In this document: piece by piece, positions 55,929-64,000 of the stretch
Layout: each line of letters begins with the position of its first letter
Numbering within the stretch: the first letter of the stretch is position 1
Position numbers and translations under genes: made by a program
NCBI GenBank assembly: GCA_038373865.1
Contig: JAXGGA010001083.1
Coordinates: 1 to 64,000 of the forward strand
Source of the DNA: Uloborus plumipes
Taxonomy: Eukaryota; Arthropoda; Arachnida; Araneae; Uloboridae
Reading direction: 5' to 3'
Length of the DNA stretch: 64,000 nt
Notes under the pieces: model-generated
What the model was told of the DNA's origin: nothing
The model's input: the letters and a program-made list of their open reading frames with translations, nothing else
The model's database searches: none

Positions 55929-56355
55929 CAGTAAACTCTCGATTATCAGCGAGGATCTTAGAAAAGAAACAAACGCAATTAACTGATTTTTTCGAAAAGA
56001 TGGAGTTCACCGCACTCTTGGGTAAGAAATGTTTTTTAAAAAAAAATTAAATTCATGCTTTTTCGAAAAAATCATCCAATAAATTATTTTACTTGTTCGT
56101 TATTGAAAGTACCACTTTCTTTATAGATTTTATATGCTTTAGAACCTCAAATAGAAATATTTTTTATGCTGTACCTATCGTTAATTTTTACATATCACGT
56201 TTTAAGTTTGATGCAGTTATTTTCAAGCAAAAGACATTTTTTATCTTCTTACCCCTTATTTTACGTTTTTTTCTGATTATGTATTATGTATCTGTGATTT
56301 TCGTTATCTGCAATATTCTTGCCATCCAGTTTCGCGGAAAATCGGGAGTGCACTG
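55929..56355. mobile_element. pogo/Tigger-like MITE, 427 bp
   Basis: Ends CAGTAAACTCTCGATTATCA and, in complement, CAGTGCACTCCCGATTTTCC, flanked by TA on both sides. The termini fit Tigger-type TIRs. The short frames inside are not transposase. Confidence 0.72.
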
Positions 56356-56469
56356 TACTTAATATCCTAGCTTTACCTTCAATAGCCAAGTTGAACCATA
56401 CTAATGCTATGAACTCTCGATGCTGTATTAAATTCATTTTAGCTGGTTTGTTATCGCTCTTATCTTCAA

Positions 56470-56700
56470 TCAAATGACATCTGCATCCAGATCAGTGATT
56501 GTCAATGCCACAGATTCATGAGTCCATAACAAGTAAGAAATTACAGTCTCTGGATGGCCTAACCGGGCTGTCGGTATACTGCATGTAGTTCTGCCTTAGC
56601 CTTAGCTCTAGGGTGGTAACATACTGCTTAACACAGAATTTTGATTTGGTGGTTTTGCAGGTCGTGGGGACGCTCGGTAAGGAAATACTGTTCCCCTCCT
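56470..56700 (+). repeat. TTCTGCCTTAGCC-family repeat just upstream of gene 2
   Basis: TAGTTCTGCCTTAGCC and GGGTGGTAAC match the family at 290-430. It ends about 70 bases before the gene 2 ATG, so the gene 2 leader or promoter may be TE-derived. Confidence 0.5.
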
Positions 56701-56766
56701 TGATATCAGCTTATATCTCTTATTTAAAGGGAATGTCTTTGATGCTGTACCTGCTGAAGAATAATT

Positions 56767-56830
56767 ATGCATCCATCAGTTTCATTTATCATTACTGCAC
56801 TCGTCATGGTTAAGGATGCGCTTTGCCAAA
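56767..56830 (+). CDS. Gene 2 exon 1: signal peptide
   Basis: MHPSVSFIITALVMVKDAL followed by CQ, then donor gtaag in phase 1. The hydrophobic core SFIITALVMV and ending KDA-L-C-Q parallel QDA-R-G-Q of gene 1 exon 1, and the phase fits exon 2. A longer overlapping open frame exists in another frame and is not used. No convincing TATA box was found just upstream. Confidence 0.72.
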
Positions 56831-59800
56831 GTAAGACTTTTTAAATTTTACATGACATGAAAAGTATCGAATATTTCAATTTTTCTATTGCTTCATTAAT
56901 AGTGAAATATCAAATGAATCAGATATCAGTGTTTGAGAGAGAACTAGAAATAGTAAACCGTTTTCTATTAAACATATACTAGCTGACCCGTGCAAAGTAT
57001 TTGTGCTTGACAGCAGTAATTCAAAAATTCGATTTTTTTTTGACGGTAGTCTTTCCTAAAACAAGCACGCAGTGAATTGTTATTTTTCTCTGATTAAAAA
57101 AAATGCCTTACATTTGTAGTTTCATTAAGTATTGAGGAAGCAACGTAAGAGAGAAAAAAACAAAAACACTTCAACCTAGCAAAATTAGAATCCGACGCCT
57201 TCACGTCAAAACGTACGAAATGAGAAAGCCAAGTTACGAAAAACTTCCACAACATTACAATACAGTAATTTCAAAATTTTCCTTCTTAAAACTAGATCGT
57301 TTCCTACAGTGGTATGCATCTTGAATTAAGGCTGGAAAAAAAATTCCAGGTAGGAATTTTGATACGTACTTTCAAATACTGTTTGACCGTCGATAAGGTG
57401 GAAAAGCAAGCATTCGGTACACAGGCGAAAATGAACACATCTATTAGGTTTGCAGGGATGGCAGTTTGCATTTACAAATGCGTGTTTGCCTTTAAATTAA
57501 GCAGCCTAACGATGAAATGATCGAAACATAAGCAAGTTTTGCATTTTTCTCCATTTTTCAGACAGAATCGTTTTAGCTGGTCTTTTGCAAAGGTCATGAT
57601 CACCGTGGTTTGGCGTTATTCCTATGCTGTTCCATATGTGTCAGAAACAATGAAAGAAGTGAAATTTAATTTAATGGAATTTAAACTTGAGAAAAGTAGT
57701 CTGATTTATTTGTGACGCAAGTGAAATATTAAAGCTAATATTTCTCCTTCTCATTTTAGCTTGTGGTGTAACTTTGGAAAATCATTTCAGCACTCGTATC
57801 GTTAATGGAGTAGATGTAAAACAAGGTGATTTCCCTTGGATGGTAATGTGAAAATTCTTATAACATATACATACATATATTACGTACATGGTGTGAACGA
57901 GGCGGTGTTTCACCATAACGTTGCACAAAAGCTTTAAAAATCAACTTAAACAGTACCATAAATCCCCAAGACGTAAAATCATCAATAATATAGGCAATAC
58001 TTTTCAAATAGTAAATCAAAGATAGAAAAAAAATAATTGAATAAATTAATAGTTTAAAAACTTAAAAGACACGCTTTTGTAGCAATATGAACTAAGAAGT
58101 AAAATAAATAAATCCTAAAAAATTTCTGCAGCAAGAAGGGGTCTCATAGATAAGTAGCTTTAAAAGGGATCGGGTGCTCTGCGTTTACATTTTGGCGAGG
58201 ATTCTGAATCATTACAAATGATGATTTTTTTTTTCTTAAAAGTTATTTGTTTAATCAATTTTTTCGGTTCTATTGTTTTAAACTAATTTTTTAAAAAAGG
58301 TTACTGAGCTGTGTGACAACTTCGCTTGGTGCTGAACAAACGTCACATAAAAGTACTATTATTACTTTTTAGTTCATATTGCTATAAAAGTATGTCTTTT
58401 TAGCTATTTAAACTGTTGATTGTTATTTTTTATTTTTTATTTTATTTATATATTTATTTATTTTTGTGCTACTCATTTTGTAAAAACATTTTTTTAACGT
58501 AAATCAAGATTTTTTTAATTTACGAAATTTTACAAAAACGACTAAAGGGCGCACACAGACAACATTCAGAGTTTTCAAACTATCAAAAAATATTTATATC
58601 TTGGCATAATAGTTCAGCTCTTAACACGTTCAGCGGCGCCAATCAATTACTAGTAAAGCCCTCGCCTAGTCCAGATAACCCATGCCAGCAATCTAATCAG
58701 GTTGTTCCCATTGAAGTCCACTTAGACACCAACTAAATTATGCTAAGAACTATTTAGTTATACTTTTTACGAGTAAAGCATTCGGCATTCGGTTGCACCA
58801 CCCCCTTAAAGTTGACTTGTCCCAGAAACTAAATTATTGAATTGTCATTGGCTTTTTACACATGTGAGTGAATTTTCAATCACAGGACATCAGATGCATT
58901 CCAGTTATATATTGCGGGTAATCGAATAAAAACGCATTTTTTACTCTTTTATTCAATTTTTTGCCTGCCTCATTAATGTTTTGACCATTCGGTGTATTGT
59001 GCTCTGTACTCTTTTTTTCCAACTAAGTTTTTTCTTATGCTTTTGAATATATTTTTTAGAAAGTGCCGTTTGTATTTCCGGTGTTTTTACATAGGAGATG
59101 GTATCATTTGAGCGGATGTGGAAAATTTTTGGGCAATGTTGCATTGGGAAAACCATCTCGTCAAAAAGGTCGCAGAACGCCTCCTTACAAGAAAAAAAAA
59201 GAAGCAAATCTTTCCGTAAAAATTTCAATGCCCCAGTCTTTTACCCGAAGTGGACACTCAATATGTATTCGTATGCAAATGTTCTAGCCCAGTTTTTATT
59301 AAATACTTTGAATAAAAATATCCGATATTCAGTGTAGCAGTTCCCAATTGGGACATTGCAAACAGTATGAGAGCAATGTGTTTTAACACCATTAACAAGC
59401 ACACAGATCAAAATAAATGCACCTGTTCTCTTCATGAGAAAACTTTTTAAAACAATTTAAAAAAGAGCTTTTATACAACCCATGTTGCTATCATATTGTA
59501 GAAGTAATTATGCAATTATTTTTTGATGCACGAAGGAGAACAAATTCAGCTCCAAAATATTTGGTTTTTAAAAGATTTTAAGCATTGTTGATCTCTATTA
59601 TTCCAGAAAAGTTCTGAATAGGAATGTAGAATAAAGTTATATAGGTTTTGTATATGATATTAATGAAACTATGACTTCAGTTGTGTAATGGGTACATAGT
59701 TATTTTCAGCCAGGGAAATGATCATACTAAAATTCTTGAATATTACATATTTTGAAGGAGATCCTCCTCAAACTGTAAGATTTTTGAATATCGATTACAA

Positions 59801-60887
59801 TCGCTGTTGGTAAAAAGTAATATATAGCATGAAAATATGGATGTTTCAATCCCATTGCAAAGGGAGAGGGTAGGTTGGGAGATTGGTTAAAGTTTATATG
59901 ACATATGCATTCTGCATACCTGTTAATAGATTTTTTTTAAAGCTTGCGTAGTACAATTACTTTCATAGCATGTGTTGTACCTTATAATAGCATTCAGATA
60001 AGAAAACTCCCAGCTTATTAACAGATATATATTTGTTTCTGCAACTGCATGGTAGAAAAGTATCTGGTGTATGTCCAACGATTTGGAATTAGCAATATTT
60101 GTCAATCATTTGCCTCTTGTTGTAAGACGATTTATAGTAAAGTTTACGAAATAAGTGAAAGTTAAAATGATACTTCGAAACCTGCTGAGTTAAACGGCTC
60201 TAAAAAGAGGATATATGGACAAAAGGACACTAATTGAGTTGCTTAAACAAATTGAAATTCCAGATAGACTTTCTGAAGTACATCCATGGCCCTTTCTAAG
60301 AATTTGAATGTTTCGAACACTCTACATTTCTCACATCATTACTTATAACATTAAGACATTGAAAATAATCCTTTTTTTTCAATATAAAGTAGGCTTAACA
60401 ACATATTAACAGAAAATATGATAAAGGTTTAAGATATTTCGCACCGTGGAGTGGTAAAAAGTCGATGATTCTGAAGGTAACCCCATTTTCTAAATTGTCG
60501 TGGACAACACTTGAGATTTTCTCAAAGTGATAGCAAGAATGAACAGGCTCCCCAGCCCTATTTCCCTACATGATGAAAGGTGGCAGGAACTGGTCTCCAC
60601 GGTACGGTATTACCATACAGGTTGGCTAAAATATGATTCGAATGATATGAAAAATTTCATTTGTCACAATGTACCCCCATCTCCCGTACGTTAAATATGA
60701 TTTATGATTACTTCAACTCATGAAAGCTCGATGTCCATAAAACAAGTTGCAGAGCCTTCGTTTCATTGTAGGTAGCTTTGATGAAGGGTAGTCCTGGTGT
60801 AGAAGACACAATATGCTCGGCTTTTATGATTGGCAGTCTACATGCCTTGACGGCGGCCCATTGTTTCGAAGACTTTGAAAATCCTAG
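56767..60887 (+). CDS. Gene 2: S1-family serine protease, 5' half (three exons; continues beyond the window)
   Basis: Coding exons are 56767-56830, 57760-57842 and 60772-60887, phases 1, 0 and 2 exactly as in gene 1. The product begins with a 21-residue signal peptide, then TCGVTLENHFSTRIVNGVD and KQGDFPWM, then the His exon VALMKGSPGVED with CSAFMIGSLHALTAAHC. Activation would occur at Arg-Ile (RIVNG), which is canonical, and His79 is the catalytic His. I found no Asp or Ser exon between 60888 and 64000, so they should lie to the right of this window. Compared with gene 1 it keeps a normal activation site, so it is the better candidate for an active protease. It is probably a tandem duplicate of gene 1. 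Confidence 0.8.
56979..57200 (-). mobile_element. Helitron-like 3' end in gene 2 intron 1
   Basis: ACTAGCTGACCCGTGCAAAG reads on the minus strand as a CACGGGTCAGCTAG terminus, as in family 2. The other end was not located; extent approximate. Confidence 0.4.
57760..57842 (+). CDS. Gene 2 exon 2: prosegment and canonical activation site
   Basis: Acceptor ttctcattttag, donor gtaatg. Reads CGVTLENHFSTRIVNGVD and KQGDFPWM. R-I-V-N-G is a normal zymogen cleavage site, and the exon has the same borders as gene 1 exon 2. Confidence 0.88.
57843..60771. other. Gene 2 intron 2
   Basis: AT-rich; short frames at 59060-59340 have no motifs. Nothing recognised. Confidence 0.45.
60772..60887 (+). CDS. Gene 2 exon 3: catalytic His exon
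   Basis: Acceptor tttcattgtag, donor gtaagt. Contains TICSAFMIGSLHALTAAHCF, with the C42-C58 pair and catalytic His; 38 codons plus two bases, compared with 37 plus two in gene 1. A 129-codon open frame on the opposite strand is only its shadow. Confidence 0.88.
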
Positions 60888-61400
60888 GTAAGTAATAACC
60901 AAAAATAAAATGATCATTGCAGAAAAGAAAATTTGCCTGAGAAAAAAAAAAAAAAACAATATTGAAAGACTGAATTTTGCTAATGCATTAGAGAAAGAAA
61001 AATATTTTGTTACGTTTTCGTCAAGTATTCGTTTTATTAATAATATTTCCATATAGGCAGACAATTCTATATATGATGGCATGACATTTTTGATCAAAAA
61101 AAAAAAAAAAGGTAAAATGTTTACAATAAATAAAATACAGATAGTAAAAGATTTTTATAAATAATAACGATTAGTAACTGGATTCATCTAAGAATGTAAA
61201 AATAAAAACCTATTTTTAAGAAAATGGAATCTAAAAATGGCAAATTACTCAACTGAAATTTATAGTATGAATTTTAAACAACCGTTGTTTAAAACAAATA
61301 GGTAAACTTTCATCAGATTAATCGCTTCTAAGTTCATATCTACCCTCAAGTAAATTTTATTGAACCCTTTAAAGACAGCAGGAAGACAGAAACGCTGATA

Positions 61401-62928
61401 CACTGCGATGCAAAAGTTTAGACAAAATGCAAATATGTGAATAAAAAGAAAACTATTCAACGAAATGCTTTCAAATTTCTACTGCAGGTACACAATATGG
61501 TACCAAATACGTGTCTGGAGTTTTTATAACTATAACTGGAAACAAATTTTGGATATTACAAAAGACATTTTTTTACATTGTTGCAAAAGTTTATACAATA
61601 GTCAGATTTTATGCAAATATCCCTTGAAATGTGATTGGTGGAGGGAATGCGGGACTGTATTATTCATTTATAAAGAACAGAGATTGCTGAATAAATAATC
61701 AAAATCTCAAAAGCTCTTTAGTTCTCGTGTAAAGAAGATGAGAAAGTTTAGAGGCCGAAATTTGAAAATGAACCAACTTTATTATTTTTTTGTCGTTTAA
61801 ATCGGCTCTATTATGGTAGTACATTGTTTTTTACTTTGTGGAGAGCAAATTCAGACATGCCTATCGATCAAAAAGTCCAAGAAAAATTATATTTCTTAAG
61901 GATGAAGGAATTGAAAAAACGGCTCAGACTGAGGACTCGCCCCTTAATCCTACAAAACTTCAACTTGGGTCAAAAGAAGCACGTGACAGCATAAGTAGAT
62001 GAACAACTGAATCGGAATACATAAAAAAAAACAAAGAATTGTGCCTGAGCCTTTTCGGACAGAGTGTCCCAAATAAGCCAGATTTTAATGTGAAAAGCAG
62101 CATATGTATCATCGTGACTAAAAAATGAATGGTACTTTCTTTGATAAAAATTATTAAGATTGGGATGGCCTAGATGGATTATAATTCTTTTCGTGGGACT
62201 TGAGAACTATCCAATAATCATATGCTGTGCTGCTTTTAACAATAAAATCTGGCTTATTTGGGACACTCTGTCCGAAAAGGCTAAAGCACAATTCTTTGTT
62301 CTTTTTATGCATTCCGATTCTGTTGTTCATCTACTTATGCTGTCACGTGCTGTTTTTGACCCAAGTTGAAGTTGTGTAGGATTAAGGGGCGAATTGTCAG
62401 TCTGAGCCGTTTCTTCAATTTTTTCATCCTTAAGAAATATAATTTTTCTTGGACTTTTTGATCGATACGCATGTCTGAATTTGCTCTCCACAAAGTAAAA
62501 AACAACGTACTACCATTCTAGAGCCGATTTAAAAGACAAAAAATTAATAAAGTAGGTTCATTTTCAAATTTCGGCTTCCAAATTTTCTCATCTTCTTTAC
62601 ACGAGATCTACAGAGCTTTTGAGATTTTGATTATTTATTCAGCAATCTCTGCACTTTATAAATGAATAATGAAGTCCCGCATTTCCTCCAACAATCACAT
62701 TTCAATGGATATTTGCATAAAATCTAACTATTGTCTAAACTTTTGCAACAATGTAAAAAAATGTCTTTTATAATATCCAAAATTTGATTCCAGTTATAGT
62801 TTTAAGAACTCTATACACGTATTTAGAACCATATTGTGTACCTGCAGTAGAAATTTGAAAGCATTTTGTAGAATAGTTTTCCTTTTATTCACATATTTGC
62901 CATTTGTCTAAACTTTTGCATCGCAGTG
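61401..62928. mobile_element. 1.53-kb long-arm palindromic element, Tc1/mariner-type ends
   Basis: CACTGCGATGCAAAAGTTTA at both ends in inverted orientation, flanked by TA on both sides. The arms extend about 700 bp each (for example CACTCTGTCCGAAAAGGCT on the right mirrors the left near 62060), around a loop of about 125 bp. No transposase; lies in gene 2 intron 3. Confidence 0.8.
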
Positions 62929-63129
62929 TATAAACTTTCTACTACATACTGAAAGTTGAGACTAAAAGCAAGTAGAAAGAAATTTAGTTTAAAGGGTTAA
63001 CGTAACTTGTAAGATTTTTCTCCTGTTGAAAATGACTATATAATCGACGGCATAACTGTTTCCAAAAAATTTCGTCTTTTTAATAAAGAAATATTCGTTA
63101 CCAATAACAGGCGTATCAAAAGAAAAATA

Positions 63130-63826
63130 CACTGCTCAAAACAATTAAGGGAGCAAGCAAAAAAGTGAAGAAAACCGTGCGAGACAGCCACGGATTGGCA
63201 TACAATGAATAGTACACGAGTATTCATGCGCATTGCGCAATACAGAAAAGAGACCTAAAAAATTTGGAACTAAGCTTTAAATCTTTGAAAATATAAAAAA
63301 AACTTGAAAAAATGATTTAGGGCTACAACTTGGTACCATAAGTAAGCGATAAAAAAAGTAATGTTTAGACATAAGCCATTAGTTTTAATAGGGTGTGTGG
63401 TCTCCTCGAACAGCTAAGACTACTGCACACCTGTTATGCATGGATGCAATGAGGTTATCGATCAGACTTTGAGGAATATTTTTCCACTCCGCAAGAGCGC
63501 AATCTCCAAACTTTGAACAGTGACAGGATGTCTTGGTGGAGTAGCAATGCATCGTACGAGCATGTCCTAGACATGCTCGACTGTATTTAGGTCATGACAG
63601 CAAGCTGGTCCTTCCATACGCTGCATTGCTTCAGCTTCAAGCATGTTCTCCACTAGACGAGCTCTAAAAGTTCGAGCATTATCATCTTGGAAAACAAAGG
63701 AATCTCCAATTACTCCAGCGTTTGGGATGACATGAGGTCGCAGCATCTCGTCTGCATTCCTTCCACCCGTCAGAATGCCACTCCGAACGATATGCAGCTC
63801 CGTATGTCCGCCTATGCTGATTCCAT
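63130..63826 (-). mobile_element. Truncated Tc1-like transposon
   Basis: The 3' terminus (minus strand) is at 63130: CACTGCTCAAAACAATTAAG after a TA, a common Tc1-like ITR. The element runs to 63826, where transposase homology stops at a TTTATTTATTTATTT run; the 5' half and other ITR are absent. Confidence 0.7.
63385..63826 (-). pseudogene. Tc1-like transposase, C-terminal fragment, broken
   Basis: Minus strand: GHTELHIVRSGILTGGR, GDSFVFQDDNARTFRARLVE, EGPACCHDLNTVEHV-stop-DML, then a frame ending DHTPY and TAA at 63385. QDDNAR and DLNxxEHVWDML are the second Asp and DDE-end blocks of Tc1 transposases. TAG replaces the Trp codon of VWDML, and SPDLNP is changed to CHDLNT. Not functional. Confidence 0.85.
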
Positions 63827-64000
63827 CACATTTATTTATTTATTTAAACCCCACCAGTCACCACCGTACCTACCCTGACGAGGGTTTAACCGGATGCGGT
63901 GGCTGGGAGGAAAGAAAAACTAACGAACGAGCAAGCGCCCTCTAGGAACCGTACATTATAACTAGATATAAAATTACATAAAATAATGTACAAATTACAT
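63827..64000 (+). repeat. (TTTA)n and CCTACC...GGTTTAACCGG repeat at the right edge
   Basis: TTTATTTATTTATTTAAA, then CACCGTACCTACCCTGACGA and GGGTTTAACCGG: the same kind of sequence as 750-790. Cut by the window end. Confidence 0.5.

Noticed and set aside
56663..56683. Mini-exon bounded by TTTGCAG and GTAAGG just upstream of gene 2
   Set aside because: It is part of a dispersed repeat also present at 290-430; the splice-like borders are probably coincidence.
59060..59340. Overlapping frames of 74-91 codons on both strands in gene 2 intron 2
   Set aside because: No motifs or consistent splice signals, and several frames are open at once, as expected by chance.
60708..61097. 129-codon frame on the minus strand, the longest frame in the window
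   Set aside because: It lies antisense to gene 2 exon 3 and includes a poly-Phe run from an A-tract; a shadow frame.

Overview
This is AT-rich animal nuclear DNA from an intron-rich, repeat-dense genome, most likely an arthropod. I lean towards an arachnid such as a spider: the Helitron, Tc1/mariner and tRNA-like repeats resemble families I remember from chelicerates and insects, but no single sequence here proves the taxon. Nothing looks bacterial or organellar. The only host genes I can support are two tandem secreted S1-type (chymotrypsin-fold) serine protease genes on the + strand. Almost everything else is transposable-element (TE) sequence or featureless AT-rich DNA.

Gene 1 (10982-41428) is complete: six exons with compatible phases, 282 codons plus stop, a signal peptide, His85/Asp130/Ser233 and four chymotrypsin-type cysteine pairs, and a poly(A) signal at 41603. 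It is atypical. The activation site reads R-FKTA instead of R-IVGG, the residue equivalent to Gly193 is missing at the last exon junction (TCH|DSGGP), and Lys aligns with position 189. It is probably a serine-protease homologue (pseudoprotease) or a recent loss-of-function allele. Gene 2 (from 56767, running off the right edge) has the signal peptide, a canonical RIVNG activation site and the catalytic-His exon; its Asp and Ser exons are not in the window. A third first exon with an upstream region matching gene 1 (about 51735-51973) has lost its ATG and frame, and marks a decayed copy between the two.

Layout: 1-10.5 kb is upstream intergenic DNA with fold-back repeats, a small Helitron and a tRNA-derived SINE head. 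10.6-41.6 kb is gene 1, whose introns hold a four-level nested TE stack (Helitron > fold-back element > CCC-TIR element > hAT-like element), composite elements with tRNA-like modules, pogo-, mariner-, piggyBac- and Tc1-type elements. 41.6-56.7 kb is intergenic DNA with more Helitrons, MITEs, tandem repeats and the orphan exon. 56.7-64 kb is the 5' half of gene 2, with a 1.5-kb long-arm palindromic element and a broken Tc1-like transposase.

Several insertions can be read directly from target-site duplications or from an empty copy elsewhere in the window, so the relative order of TE activity can be reconstructed.
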